From Ensifer adhaerens (lineage in GTDB: Bacteria > Pseudomonadota > Alphaproteobacteria > Rhizobiales > Rhizobiaceae): 64,000 nucleotides of DNA. Below are positions 51,863 to 61,685 of the stretch, in pieces. The notes below the pieces were generated by a model, which ran no database searches, was not told the origin of the DNA, and saw only the letters and a program-made list of their open reading frames with translations. Each line of letters opens with the position of its first letter. The first letter of the stretch is position 1. Both the position numbers and the translations under genes were made by a program. The stretch spans positions 186,001 to 250,000 of the forward strand of contig NZ_LAZS01000006.1 of the NCBI RefSeq assembly GCF_002007205.1, read 5' to 3'.

Positions 51863-54228
51863 ACCTCGGCAAACGCGCGCTCATCCTGATCTTTCCCGTG
51901 GTGCTTGCCGGCTATCTGCTGGCGGCCGTCTCGGTCCACGTCACGCAGAGCCGCTCGATCCGCGCGCTCGAACATGCCAAGCTGTCGCAGCGTCTCGAAC
52001 ATGCGGCCGCCGTCTTCCAGAACGAGATCGGCCGCAGCAAAGGCTTCCTCAATGCGCTCTTGAACGGCAATTCGCTGCGCCAGTACGTTTCAGAAACCGA
52101 TGCAAGCTACCGCGCCAATGCGCTCGGCGTCCGGCTGCAGGAAAGCGTCAAGTCGCTGCTCGACGATCCGACGGGCTACGTCTCGCTCGCGCTTTTGAGT
52201 TCGGAACTCAAGTCCGAATACTATTTCGAAAACAGCTGGGATCCGTTCGCCGAGATCGACGAGGCGCAGCTCAACCTCGCCCGCCGGCTGATCCGGGAAG
52301 ACAAGCTCGCCGACTGGACCTATCTTTACGAAGCCGGCCAGAGACCGCGCATCGTCTACTCCTTCTTCCTCGATCCCATCGCGTTTACCCGGCCGCTGCC
52401 GAGCAAGAAGTCGAACGCCCTGCTCGTCCAGGTCGCGATCCAGCCCGATCGTTTCCTCGACATGCAGCAGGCGCTGAAGAAGGAATACGGCTCCGACATC
52501 GTTCTCCAGCCCTGGCCGCAGGCGATTACCGACGACCTTTCGGCCAGCGTGCATCTCGGGCCGTCGCTCTATGCGACGCTGACGGTTTCGAGCGAGCATT
52601 TCGACGCGCTGATGGCGCGGCAGAAGTTCCTGCTGGCGCTCGGCGCCGTCGCCATGAGCCTGTTCTCGATCTGGCTGATCATCATGCTGATCCGCCGCTT
52701 CATCACCGATCCGATCGCCACCCTCGACGCCAACGTGATGGCGGTCATGGTGGGGGCGCGCGACGAAATCCGCGACATGGACGAAAAGGGCGAGATCGGG
52801 CGGCTCACCGAAAACATCCGCGAACTGCACCGCCAGTCGGTGCAATCGCTGAAGCTCGTGCAGCGCAGCTCCTGGACCGATACGCTGACCGGGATCAGCA
52901 ACCGCGGCCATTTCAATGCACTCGCCGCCGGCGTCGTGCGCGAGGCGATCGCGGCCGGCGAGAAGTGCAGCCTGCTGTTCATCGACATCGACAACTTCAA
53001 GTTCGTCAACGACAAGCATGGTCACGAGATCGGCGACGAACTCCTGAAGACCTTGGCAACCCGCATCGCCGAGCGGGTCGACGCCATCACCGAGCGCCGT
53101 GGCCAGAAGCCTGCCATCCTTGCGCGCCTCTCGGGCGACGAGTTTGCCGTGCTGGTGCGCTCACGGCCGGGCGACGGGACGGTCCGGGAGATTTCGGCAG
53201 CCATTCTTGCCCTGTTCGAGGATGGCTTCGAGGTGTCGGACAAGCGCTATCCGGTGACCGCGAGCATCGGGGCCGCGATCTGCCCGGATGACGCCACCAA
53301 TCTCGCCGAACTGATCTCGAATGCCGATGCCGCGATGTACCAGGCCAAGACCAGCGGCAAGAACCGCTCGGCCCGCTACTCGCGCGCGCTTCACGACAAG
53401 CGCACGCGGCTGCGCCAGATCCAGGACGAGCTGCGCTCGCTCGATCCGGACGAGCAGTTCCATCTCGTCTATATGCCGATGGTGGACACTGAGGGGCGGG
53501 TGACGGGTTGCGAGGCGCTGCTGCGCTGGTACTCGCCGGTGCTGGGCAACGTTACCCCGGACGAATTCGTGCCTATCGCCGAAAGCTCGGGGCTCTTTAC
53601 CAAGATCGACTGGTGGGTGATCAACAAGGCGATGTCCGACTGCGGCCAGCTGAAGGCCCTGTTCGGCCCCGAAACCGTGCTCGCCATCAACATTTCCTCG
53701 GCCGAACTGCATTCCAAGGCGATCGCCGACCACTTCGCCGACTGCCTGGAGCGGCATGGGCTGGAGGCACGCTCGATCGAGATCGAACTTACCGAAACCT
53801 TCGCCGTCAAGTTCAGCGACCAGCTTCGCCGCAACATCGACGCGCTGCGCCAGAACGGCTTCCGGCTTTCGATCGACGATTTCGGCGCCGGCTACACGTC
53901 CGTGCAGCAGATCATCGAATACACCGCCGATACCATCAAGCTCGACCGGGCGCTGGTGTCGAACCTCACCGCATCGCACTCGCTGCCGGTCTTGAAGGCG
54001 CTGATCGCGCTCTGCCACGCCAAGGACGTCGCGGTCGTCGGCGAAGGTATCGACACGCCGGAGAAGCTCGCCATGCTGACGGCGGCCGGCTGCGACCTGT
54101 TCCAGGGCTACCTCATCAGCAAGCCGCTGCCGATCGAGGATCTGGCGATCTGGGCGCTGACACGCACCGCCCGCTACGCGCACGGCGAAGCGCTGGACGA
54201 CCAACAGGGCCGCCAGGCCATCGCCTGA
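51859..54228 (+). CDS. membrane GGDEF/EAL c-di-GMP enzyme (MbaA-like)
   Basis: A 789-residue inner-membrane protein. TM1 about 7-27, periplasmic domain about 35-250, TM2 about 255-280 ([20 protein letters not shown]), HAMP-like linker, GGDEF about 335-505, EAL about 520-770. The diguanylate cyclase signature reads SGDEF (near residue 425) instead of GGDEF. The EAL side looks intact: [40 protein letters not shown]. So phosphodiesterase activity is likely and cyclase activity uncertain. The GTG start overlaps the stop of the binding-protein gene (GTGA). AraC and purD neighbours are unrelated. Confidence 0.93.
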   Translation: MNLGKRALILIFPVVLAGYLLAAVSVHVTQSRSIRALEHAKLSQRLEHAAAVFQNEIGRSKGFLNALLNGNSLRQYVSETDASYRANALGVRLQESVKSLLDDPTGYVSLALLSSELKSEYYFENSWDPFAEIDEAQLNLARRLIREDKLADWTYLYEAGQRPRIVYSFFLDPIAFTRPLPSKKSNALLVQVAIQPDRFLDMQQALKKEYGSDIVLQPWPQAITDDLSASVHLGPSLYATLTVSSEHFDALMARQKFLLALGAVAMSLFSIWLIIMLIRRFITDPIATLDANVMAVMVGARDEIRDMDEKGEIGRLTENIRELHRQSVQSLKLVQRSSWTDTLTGISNRGHFNALAAGVVREAIAAGEKCSLLFIDIDNFKFVNDKHGHEIGDELLKTLATRIAERVDAITERRGQKPAILARLSGDEFAVLVRSRPGDGTVREISAAILALFEDGFEVSDKRYPVTASIGAAICPDDATNLAELISNADAAMYQAKTSGKNRSARYSRALHDKRTRLRQIQDELRSLDPDEQFHLVYMPMVDTEGRVTGCEALLRWYSPVLGNVTPDEFVPIAESSGLFTKIDWWVINKAMSDCGQLKALFGPETVLAINISSAELHSKAIADHFADCLERHGLEARSIEIELTETFAVKFSDQLRRNIDALRQNGFRLSIDDFGAGYTSVQQIIEYTADTIKLDRALVSNLTASHSLPVLKALIALCHAKDVAVVGEGIDTPEKLAMLTAAGCDLFQGYLISKPLPIEDLAIWALTRTARYAHGEALDDQQGRQAIA

Positions 54229-54230
54229 GA

Positions 54231-54255
54231 GGTGGCGATTGCGAGAATCGCCACC
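54231..54255 (+). terminator. hairpin after the GGDEF/EAL gene
   Basis: GGTGGCGATT (54231-54240) pairs perfectly with AATCGCCACC (54246-54255) around GCGAG. No immediate T run, so it may be a weak terminator or an RNA-stabilising stem. Confidence 0.5.
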
Positions 54256-54271
54256 CGTACTCCCGTTTTCC

Positions 54272-54300
54272 CTTGACCTTGCCGCCCTGCCGTCCTAACC
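54272..54300 (+). promoter_or_regulatory. sigma-70 promoter of purD
   Basis: CTTGAC (54272-54277) and CTAACC (54295-54300) are separated by exactly 17 bp. This fits the Sinorhizobium housekeeping consensus CTTGAC-N17-CTATAT (weaker -10). The purD start follows 36 nt later. Confidence 0.6.
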
Positions 54301-54335
54301 GCAGCGCAACATTTTTCGGGATATCGGGGGCTCAA

Positions 54336-55607
54336 ATGAAGGTTCTTCTGATCGGATCGGGTGGGCGCGAACACGCCCTTGCATGGAAGATCGCGCAGTC
54401 GCCGAAACTGACGAAACTCTACGCTGCGCCGGGCAATCCGGGCATCGCCGAAGAAGCTGAAATCGTCGCCCTCGACACGGACGACCATGCGGCCGTCGCC
54501 GACTTCTGCCGCAAGGAGAAGATCGATTTCGTCGTGGTCGGCCCCGAAGGACCGCTGGTTGCCGGCCTTGCTGACGTCCTGCGCGCAGCCGGCATCGCCG
54601 TCTTCGGTCCCTCGGCCGCTGCCGCCCAGCTCGAAGGCTCCAAGGGATTCACCAAGGATCTCTGCGCACGCTACGACATCCCGACCGGCGCCTATGGCCG
54701 CTTCACCGATGCAGAGAGCGCCAAGGCCTATGTGCGCGAACAGGGCGCGCCGATCGTCATCAAGGCCGATGGCCTGGCTGCCGGCAAGGGTGTCACCGTC
54801 GCCATGACGCTCGACGAGGCGCTTGACGCCGTCGAGGATTGCTTTGCCGGCGCCTTTGGCGCTGCCGGCGCCGAAGTCGTGGTGGAGGCCTATCTCGACG
54901 GCGAAGAGGCGAGCTTCTTCTGCCTCTCAGACGGCAAGACGGCGCTGGCGCTCGCGTCCGCCCAGGACCACAAGCGCGTCGGCGACGGCGACACCGGACC
55001 AAACACCGGCGGCATGGGCGCCTACTCGCCGGCCCCGGTCATGACATCAGAGATGATCGAGCGCACGATGAAGGAAATCATCGAGCCGACGATGCGCGGC
55101 ATGGCGGAAAGCGGCCATCCCTTCTCCGGCGTGTTCTTCGCCGGCCTGATGATCACCGCCAAGGGGCCGGAACTCATCGAATACAACGTCCGCTTCGGCG
55201 ACCCGGAATGCCAGGTATTGATGATGCGGATGAAGAGCGATCTTCTGCCGCTGCTCTACGCCGCGGCGACGGGCACGCTCGCCGGCATGACCGTGGAGTG
55301 GCGCGACGAGACGGCGCTGACTGTCGTGATGGCCTCCAAGGGCTATCCGGGCAGCTACGCGAAGAACACGCCGATCGCCGCCCTTCCCGCGGCCGCGGCC
55401 ACCACCAAGGTGTTCCATGCCGGCACAGCGATGAAGGACGGAAGCCTGGTCGCAACCGGCGGCCGCGTGCTCAACATCACGGCAACGGGGGCAAGCGCCG
55501 GCGCTGCCAAGGATGGGGCCTATGCCGCCGTTTCCGCGGTCGCCTGGGACAACGGCTTCTACCGTCACGATATCGGCTGGCGCGCGGTCGCCCGCGAGAA
55601 GGCGTAA
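54336..55607 (+). CDS. purD: phosphoribosylamine-glycine ligase (GAR synthetase)
   Basis: A 423-residue ATP-grasp enzyme of de novo purine synthesis joining glycine to 5-phosphoribosylamine. N-terminal [32 protein letters not shown], then the ATP-grasp core ([33 protein letters not shown]) and [15 protein letters not shown] with metal ligands. Length is normal. It has its own promoter upstream, separate from the GGDEF/EAL gene. Confidence 0.96.
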   Translation: MKVLLIGSGGREHALAWKIAQSPKLTKLYAAPGNPGIAEEAEIVALDTDDHAAVADFCRKEKIDFVVVGPEGPLVAGLADVLRAAGIAVFGPSAAAAQLEGSKGFTKDLCARYDIPTGAYGRFTDAESAKAYVREQGAPIVIKADGLAAGKGVTVAMTLDEALDAVEDCFAGAFGAAGAEVVVEAYLDGEEASFFCLSDGKTALALASAQDHKRVGDGDTGPNTGGMGAYSPAPVMTSEMIERTMKEIIEPTMRGMAESGHPFSGVFFAGLMITAKGPELIEYNVRFGDPECQVLMMRMKSDLLPLLYAAATGTLAGMTVEWRDETALTVVMASKGYPGSYAKNTPIAALPAAAATTKVFHAGTAMKDGSLVATGGRVLNITATGASAGAAKDGAYAAVSAVAWDNGFYRHDIGWRAVAREKA

Positions 55608-55712
55608 CCGGCGACAGGTCCAATTCGCGGATCATTCTATTTTTACCAATTCTCCTGACGGGAAAGTAAGGGAGAGCGCATATTCTTGCCGGCAACGATC
55701 CGGGAGGAAACA

Positions 55713-56234
55713 ATGCGCCTGTTGCTGATCACTACCGTGCTTGGGCTTGCCGCAGGCAACGCGGCAGCGTCATCGATCGAAGCGATCGCATCCGGCACGA
55801 CCGACAATGCCAGTGTTTCCACGGTTTCCTGCGCCGATTGCCCGCCGTTGCAGTCGCGGAAGAAGGTCACCTATGTCGTCCCCACGATCGCGGCGGGCGA
55901 CGAAACGGTCGAGCTCAAGAAGATCAACGGCGAGATGAAGATGGTGCGCACCGAGGCCTGGCTCGGGGGCTCGCCGGTGGTGTTCGTCAGCAAACCGTCT
56001 CATGAGATGATCAAGACGGCCGATGCCGAAACCGACGATGCTGCAACGGTGACCGTCTCGAACATCGCGAACGACCAGAACCCGCAGGACGACAACGCGG
56101 AGCTTATTTCGATCGACGAGACGGCACAGACCGCGGCGGTAACGCCGATCGGCGCCTCCATGGCGGCTTCGCCCGCGGCCGACGAGGGCTCACAGCATTT
56201 TGATCCGGCCACGCTCGAACTTCGGCTAAACTGA
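55713..56234 (+). CDS. exported protein, HPE1-like (plant virulence effector-like domain)
   Basis: A 173-residue protein with a signal peptide (MRLLLITTVLGLAAGNAAA). The mature N-terminus has IEAIASGTTDNASVSTVSC, CADCPPLQSRKK and TYVVPTI, which I recall as a domain named HPE1-like, a Rhizobiales/Agrobacterium secreted family linked to plant virulence effectors. The match is from memory. The C-terminal half is acidic and Ser/Thr/Asp-rich, likely disordered. GGAGG precedes the ATG at 55713. Confidence 0.7.
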   Translation: MRLLLITTVLGLAAGNAAASSIEAIASGTTDNASVSTVSCADCPPLQSRKKVTYVVPTIAAGDETVELKKINGEMKMVRTEAWLGGSPVVFVSKPSHEMIKTADAETDDAATVTVSNIANDQNPQDDNAELISIDETAQTAAVTPIGASMAASPAADEGSQHFDPATLELRLN

Positions 56235-56263
56235 GCGCCTACCGGGAAAGTTCCCTGCCCCGT

Positions 56264-56854
56264 TCAGCCGTCCCCTGCATCTAAAGGCTGACGGGCGTTT
56301 CGCTGCATAGCGAGAGATTGCGCCCCTGAGAGAAGCAGGGGCGTAGTCTTTTGTCGCGGCTCTTCCAACGCTTCGATCCGCGCGATCAGCGCGTCGATCT
56401 GCCTGTCCGAATAGACTTCGACACCGTTGGCGGCGAGCAATGCGGCCGTAACGCCCTCACCCGGATGGCGCGCGCCGGAAAAGCTGCCGTCATAGACGAA
56501 ACCGGAACCGCAGGACGGGCTGCCGTCGATCAGCAGCGCGAAGCGACAGTCGGTTTCCTTCGCCAGCGAGAGCGCGTTTTCGGCGGCCCGCAAGAAACCG
56601 TCGGTGACGTCGCGGCCGTTGTTCTCGACCACCCTTGCCTTGCCGGCCAGCACGTCCTTGCCGACCGCTCCGGCGGCGATTTCGGCCGGCGGACGCGGCA
56701 CCGGCATGCCGGCCGACATTTCCGGACAGATGGTCACGAGACGGCCCTCGGCCCGCCAGCGCTCGATCGCCGGATGAACAAGCGGTTTTGACTGACCATC
56801 ATAACGAACGGCATGGCCCATGAGACAGGCGCTGACGAGGATTTTTGCGGGCAT
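56264..56854 (-). CDS. DUF523 domain-containing protein
   Basis: A 196-residue protein. DUF523 signatures: KILVSACLMGHAVRYDGQSK, TICPEMSAGMPVPRPPAE, AKETDCRFALLIDGSPSCGSGFVYDG and GVTAALLAANGVEVYS. Conserved cysteines in SACLMG, CPEM and SPSCGS suggest a metal- or thiol-based site; function unknown. The family is normally about 150-165 residues, so the last 35 residues (from EEPRQKTTPLLL) are an extra tail and contain a strong inverted repeat in the DNA (56321-56343). GAGGGAG precedes the ATG at 56854. Confidence 0.85.
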   Translation of the reverse strand: MPAKILVSACLMGHAVRYDGQSKPLVHPAIERWRAEGRLVTICPEMSAGMPVPRPPAEIAAGAVGKDVLAGKARVVENNGRDVTDGFLRAAENALSLAKETDCRFALLIDGSPSCGSGFVYDGSFSGARHPGEGVTAALLAANGVEVYSDRQIDALIARIEALEEPRQKTTPLLLSGAQSLAMQRNARQPLDAGDG

Positions 56855-56919
56855 GTCTCCCTCTACCCCGAGGCCATGCCGGTCAGCAAGCGCGATCATG
56901 ACACCACCAGCCCGGCACC

Positions 56920-57300
56920 TCAGATCCAGCGGTCGTTTTCCGCGGTGCGTTCGCCGCCCTCGTGACCGGTGTTGAGCGTGCCGCGCGGCTCGATCAAGAG
57001 CATCTTCACCTCGCGCTCCGCATAGGGCTTGTGCTCGACGCCCTTCGGCACGACGTACATTTCGCCGGTGCCGAGCGTCACGGACCCGTCGCGAAAATCG
57101 ATCCGCAACGTGCCTTCGAGCACGATGAAGGCCTCGTCGGTATCCTTGTGATCGTGCCAGACGAAGTCGCCCTCGATGCGCACGATCTTGAACTGGTAGT
57201 CGTTGAGTTCGGCAATGACCCGCGGCTGCCATTGGTCGCTGAACAGCGAGAGCTTCTCAGTGAAACTGATCGGCTTGTAGGTCTTCGTCGCGATATTCAT
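56920..57300 (-). CDS. cupin domain-containing protein
   Basis: A 126-residue single cupin. Metal-binding signatures: VWHDHKDTDEAFIVLEGTLRI (His, His, Glu) and YVVPKGVEHKPYAEREV (His). It may be a small isomerase, dioxygenase or ligand-binding protein; the function is unknown. It is 119 bp downstream of glyS on the same strand and 65 bp upstream of the DUF523 gene. Confidence 0.88.
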   Translation of the reverse strand: MNIATKTYKPISFTEKLSLFSDQWQPRVIAELNDYQFKIVRIEGDFVWHDHKDTDEAFIVLEGTLRIDFRDGSVTLGTGEMYVVPKGVEHKPYAEREVKMLLIEPRGTLNTGHEGGERTAENDRWI

Positions 57301-57419
57301 CGGCTGTCTCCATCTTGATGATGGAGACAGGATATAGGGCGCCCGCTCGCAACCAGCTTGAACGTTTGTGCGCGAGGGACCGACGGGGCCGCCAGAGAGC
57401 CGGCGGCAGGCAGGTCGGC

Positions 57420-59585
57420 TTAGCCGGCGATCTTTGAAAAGTCGGCGACCGTGCCGGTGGCCGAGCGGATGAGCCCCAGCAACGCCAGGCGGTTGGCCCG
57501 GATCGCGGCGTCGTCGTCATTGACCAGCACATCATTAAAGAACTGGTCGACCGGCTGGCGCAGCTTTGCGAGGGCCTCCATGGCCGAGCGGAAGTCTTCC
57601 TTGGCGATCGCGTCGCGCGCCTCGCCCGAGCCGGCTTCGACGGCTTGGTGCAGCGCCTTTTCGGCGTCAAGGCGGAAGAGGCCGGCGTCAACGGCGTCGG
57701 CGACGGTCGTTCCCTTCTTCTCTTCAGCCGCCAGGATCTGCGTCGCGCGCTTGGTGCCGGCGAGCAGGTTCCTGCCCTCTTCGTCGGTGATGAAGGCCGT
57801 CAACGCCTCGACCCGGCGGGCGACCATCAGCAGATCGTCCGCATCCGGCGTTACCACCGCGTCGATCAGGTCGTGACGGGCGCCGAGATCGCGCAGATAG
57901 ACCTTGAGGCGATCATGGAAGAAGGACAGCAGGTCCGCAGAAACGTCGGCCGACAGTGCCGGCTTTTGCGCCCGAAGCGCGACGAGCGCTGCCTCGAAGG
58001 CCGGCAACAGCGCGAGGCGCGCCTTGCCTTCCAGAATCAGGCGGATGACACCGAGTGCTGCACGGCGCAGCGCGTAGGGGTCCTTCGAACCGGTCGGCTT
58101 CTCGTCGATCGCCCAGAAGCCGACGAGCGTGTCGAGCTTGTCGGCAAGTGCGACGGTCACCGCCACAGGATCGGTTGGCGCGCGGTCCGAGGGACCGTTC
58201 GGCTTCCAGTGGTCTTCGATCGCCGTGGCGACGGAATCGTTCTCGCCCTGAAGCAGGGCATACTTGCGGCCCATGATGCCCTGAAGCTCGGGGAATTCGC
58301 CGACGGCCTCGGTGCGCAGGTCCGCCTTGGCAAGCACCACGGCGCGGTCGACGAGCTTGGCGTCGGCGCCAGTCACCTTGGCAAGTTCGGCAGCCAGCGC
58401 CCGGAGGCGGGCGACGCGCTCGCCCTGGGTGCCGAGCTTGGCGTGGAAGGTGACGTTCAGCGCATCGAGCTTGGCCATGCGCTGGTCGAGCGGCTTGTTG
58501 AGGTCCAGATCGAACTTCGTCGCCGACGCTTCCAGCGTTTCGAGGTCCGGCAGGTTACCTTGGTCGCGGTGCCAGAAATGGGCGGCGTCCGAAAGGCGGG
58601 CGCGCACGACCTTGCCGTTGCCGTGCACGATCTCCTTGCCGCCATCCTTCGCTTCGATGTTCGAGACGAGGATGAACTTGTTGGAGAGCGTTTCGGCGCC
58701 CGGCGCACGGGTCACGAAGCACTTCTGGTTGGTCTTGATGGTCAAGCGGATGATTTCCGAGGGGATTTCGAGATAGGCGTCCTCGAAGCTGCCCATCAGG
58801 ACCTGCGGCCATTCGACGAGGCCGGAGACCTCTTCGAGCAGGCCTTCGTCTTCGACGAGCTCCAGCCCGTTGGCGAAGGCGACGTTGCGCGCATCGGCAA
58901 GGATCATTTCCTTGCGGCGCTCGCCGTCGAGAACGACCTTCGCCTTTTCGAGCTTTTCGGCATAGTCGGCAAAGCGGCGAACCGTGATCGCTTCCGGCGC
59001 GTGGAAGCGGTGACCATAGGTGACGTTCGAGGCGACGATGCCATCGACCTCAAACGGGATCACATGGGTTTCCTCGGTTTCCGAACCGAAGGTGCAGACG
59101 ATCGACTGCAGCGGACGCACCCAGCGCAGCGCGCCGGGCTTGGCCGAGGCCACGCCGGAGCGCATCGGCTTCGGCCAGGGGAAGTTGCGGATGATGTCGG
59201 GCATCGCTTCGGCGACGATCTCTTCGGCGGGACGGCCCGGCTTGACGATGTGGGCGACGTAGAAGTCGCCCTTCTTCGGATCGCTGTGGACATGCGCCTC
59301 GCTGATCGAGGAAAGCCCGGCGCCGCGCAGGAAGCCTTCGATCGCCTTCTCGTTGGCGTCGGTGCGCGGGCCCTTGCGCTCTTCGCGAATGTCGGCGGAG
59401 CGCGCGTTGAGGCCACGGATGTCGAGCGTCAGCCGGCGCGGCGTCCAGTATTCGCGCGCACCCTCATAGGTCAGACCCGCTTCGACCAGGGCATCGGTCA
59501 GCAGCTTCTTGAGGTCGCCGGCCGCCTTGCGCTGCAGGCGGGCAGGAATTTCCTCGGAGCGGAGTTCGATAAGAAGATCGGGCAT
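57420..59585 (-). CDS. glyS: glycyl-tRNA synthetase beta subunit
   Basis: A 721-residue beta chain of the alpha2-beta2 bacterial glycyl-tRNA synthetase. Landmarks: [16 protein letters not shown] at the start, [10 protein letters not shown] and [10 protein letters not shown] in the first third, [20 protein letters not shown] in the HD-type middle domain, and a C-terminal DALR anticodon-binding region. It supports tRNA charging with GlyQ. I chose the ATG at 59585. The usual partner glyQ is not directly upstream: the preceding same-strand gene is the DUF2207 protein. Confidence 0.95.
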   Translation of the reverse strand: MPDLLIELRSEEIPARLQRKAAGDLKKLLTDALVEAGLTYEGAREYWTPRRLTLDIRGLNARSADIREERKGPRTDANEKAIEGFLRGAGLSSISEAHVHSDPKKGDFYVAHIVKPGRPAEEIVAEAMPDIIRNFPWPKPMRSGVASAKPGALRWVRPLQSIVCTFGSETEETHVIPFEVDGIVASNVTYGHRFHAPEAITVRRFADYAEKLEKAKVVLDGERRKEMILADARNVAFANGLELVEDEGLLEEVSGLVEWPQVLMGSFEDAYLEIPSEIIRLTIKTNQKCFVTRAPGAETLSNKFILVSNIEAKDGGKEIVHGNGKVVRARLSDAAHFWHRDQGNLPDLETLEASATKFDLDLNKPLDQRMAKLDALNVTFHAKLGTQGERVARLRALAAELAKVTGADAKLVDRAVVLAKADLRTEAVGEFPELQGIMGRKYALLQGENDSVATAIEDHWKPNGPSDRAPTDPVAVTVALADKLDTLVGFWAIDEKPTGSKDPYALRRAALGVIRLILEGKARLALLPAFEAALVALRAQKPALSADVSADLLSFFHDRLKVYLRDLGARHDLIDAVVTPDADDLLMVARRVEALTAFITDEEGRNLLAGTKRATQILAAEEKKGTTVADAVDAGLFRLDAEKALHQAVEAGSGEARDAIAKEDFRSAMEALAKLRQPVDQFFNDVLVNDDDAAIRANRLALLGLIRSATGTVADFSKIAG

Positions 59586-59696
59586 GGGAGTGACTTTTTC
59601 TGTTCCTGACGGTTGCGGCGGACTTAGCAATCTCTGGCAAGAATGTCACCAAGCCCGTCGATGAATTTGGCTGTCGAGGCGCGGACGCGCGGGCGG

Positions 59697-61637
59697 TTAC
59701 CAGCCGCCGCCACCCCCGCCGCCTCCGCCGCCGCCGGAAAAGCCGCCGCCGGAAGAAAAGCCCGACGAGGACGATTTGGGCGGAGGCGGCAGCGACGAGG
59801 TCATCGTATCGGCCATCGAGCCGGCGAAGCCGCCGATGCGGTCGCCGAAGGTGCTGGAGCCAAAACCGTCGCCCTGATACCAGCCCGGCTGATAGGCCGC
59901 CGCCGCAGCAGCCCCGGCCGCAGCGGCGAGCAGCCAGCGATCGAAGGTCGCGGTCCAGGGCTTCTCGACGCCGAGCGCCACCGCATAGGGCAGCAGCGTC
60001 TCGAAATGCCGGGGCGACATCTCGGGCGCCCCTTGCATGTTCATCCGGTCCTTCTCGGCGAGCGTCATATATTGCCTGAGCCCGTCGACGCCATCCATCA
60101 TCCGCGTTCCGAGCGGCGTTGGTGCGCCCATCAGGAAGAAGAACAGCACATTGACGAGAACGATGGCGCCGATCACGAAGAGCAGCGGCAGTTCGTCCGT
60201 TTCGGCTGCAGAATAGAAGACGGCGGCGAGGATGGTCGAGAAGATCGTGAAGGCGACGAAGCCGATGAAGGCAACCACCACGATCGACATGATCCGGCTC
60301 ATCAGGCTCCTTTCGCGCCGCAGCGACTTGCCGAAGGAGACGGCAAGGATCGATACGAAAAAGGCGATGAAGACGGGAACGATCACCAGCGGCAGGCTGT
60401 CCTCGCTCAGATCGCCGAACAGGAATACCGCCACGACAGAAAGCACCGAAAGAATGACGCCGGCGACAATGTAGCCGCTGTTGGCTTGGTAATATTTGCC
60501 GCGATGCTCGCGCTCCATGGCGTTGCGGAAATCGGCGCCGGTCGCCTGCACCCGCGTGCCGTGGGCACGGTCGATGGTGAGCTTGCCGCCAGCGGCATTG
60601 ACCGCCTTCATGACGGCCGCCTCGCCGGTGGGCAGTTTTTCGTCGCCCTTCTTGCCGGTCGCGGCAATGACGATGGCGTTCTTCAGGTCTTCGAGGACGA
60701 CGTGGCCCTTGACCGCAAGATTGAGTGCCGCCGCCGACAGCGCCGTCCAGCCCTCGCCGGAAAAGCCCTTGTTGTCGATATAGTTGACGAGCGCCGGCGA
60801 GATGCCGTCCGGCGGGTCCCAGCGCGGCACCATGACGCCGCGGTCCGGGTCACGCCCGACCCTGAGCCAGGCCTGGCCATAGTAGAGCAGGACGAGCGCG
60901 AGTCCGGCACCGGCGATGACGAGGGCCAGATGGTCACGCAGCCACCAGGCATTCTCCTGGCTCGAGGACGGCCTGATGATGCTGCCCTTCGGCATCTTGA
61001 TGGCAATCGTCAGCCCTTCGCGCGGGGCAAGGCGGCGGGTGGTGGCAAAGAAGATTTCGCTGCCGTCGCGAGACGCGCGGGCGTTCTTACCGGTCGCGCC
61101 ATAGCTGCCAGTGAAGAAATCCAGCGCTTCGGCCCGCACACCCTCCGGCAGCGTCACCGTCGCGCTCGCCTCGTCGATCGGGAAGTCCCACTCCGTGCCG
61201 GTCACGTTCCAGTGGAGTTCGTCATGATCGTCGAAGAAGCGGATCTGCCGGCCGGTCTCGTAGGTGAACTGGAAGGTATGTTCGCCCGGCTCCAGGAAAA
61301 CCTCGGCCGAGCCGGTGTAGATGCGGATGCCACCGCTGATCGTCTCCGTGCGGTAGGGCTCCTCCTCACCGTCGCGCTCGACCGAGAGCAGCTTGAAATC
61401 GACCTTACTGCGCTTGCCCTTCGCATCGGTGAAGGTCAAAGGCATGTCGCGATAGATGCCGCGGCGGATCCTGTTGCCTTCAACCGTCGCCGTGATCGTC
61501 TCGGTGACCGTCATCGTGCCGTCCTTGGCGACATCGATGACGGAGCGATAGGCGGAGAAGACCTCCTCCGCCCGACCGATGCCCGCCGTTGCCAGCAAGA
61601 AGACCAGGATGGCAAATGCGGCAGCGAGACGGACCAT
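59697..61637 (-). CDS. DUF2207 membrane protein with Gly-rich tail
   Basis: A 646-residue protein. Signal peptide ([20 protein letters not shown]), an N-terminal extracytoplasmic DUF2207 domain ([37 protein letters not shown]), membrane segments near 245-265 and two more near 395-480, then a cytoplasmic part and a tail ending in Gly/Ser repeats ([18 protein letters not shown], final Trp). Proteins of this layout are often encoded next to LemA genes. The function is unknown. I chose the ATG at 61637 over an upstream TTG. Confidence 0.85.
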   Translation of the reverse strand: MVRLAAAFAILVFLLATAGIGRAEEVFSAYRSVIDVAKDGTMTVTETITATVEGNRIRRGIYRDMPLTFTDAKGKRSKVDFKLLSVERDGEEEPYRTETISGGIRIYTGSAEVFLEPGEHTFQFTYETGRQIRFFDDHDELHWNVTGTEWDFPIDEASATVTLPEGVRAEALDFFTGSYGATGKNARASRDGSEIFFATTRRLAPREGLTIAIKMPKGSIIRPSSSQENAWWLRDHLALVIAGAGLALVLLYYGQAWLRVGRDPDRGVMVPRWDPPDGISPALVNYIDNKGFSGEGWTALSAAALNLAVKGHVVLEDLKNAIVIAATGKKGDEKLPTGEAAVMKAVNAAGGKLTIDRAHGTRVQATGADFRNAMEREHRGKYYQANSGYIVAGVILSVLSVVAVFLFGDLSEDSLPLVIVPVFIAFFVSILAVSFGKSLRRERSLMSRIMSIVVVAFIGFVAFTIFSTILAAVFYSAAETDELPLLFVIGAIVLVNVLFFFLMGAPTPLGTRMMDGVDGLRQYMTLAEKDRMNMQGAPEMSPRHFETLLPYAVALGVEKPWTATFDRWLLAAAAGAAAAAAYQPGWYQGDGFGSSTFGDRIGGFAGSMADTMTSSLPPPPKSSSSGFSSGGGFSGGGGGGGGGGGW

Positions 61638-61685
61638 GCGGATCAAGCTTTCCTGTCGTTGACGTTCAAGGCACAGCGCCGTGCG

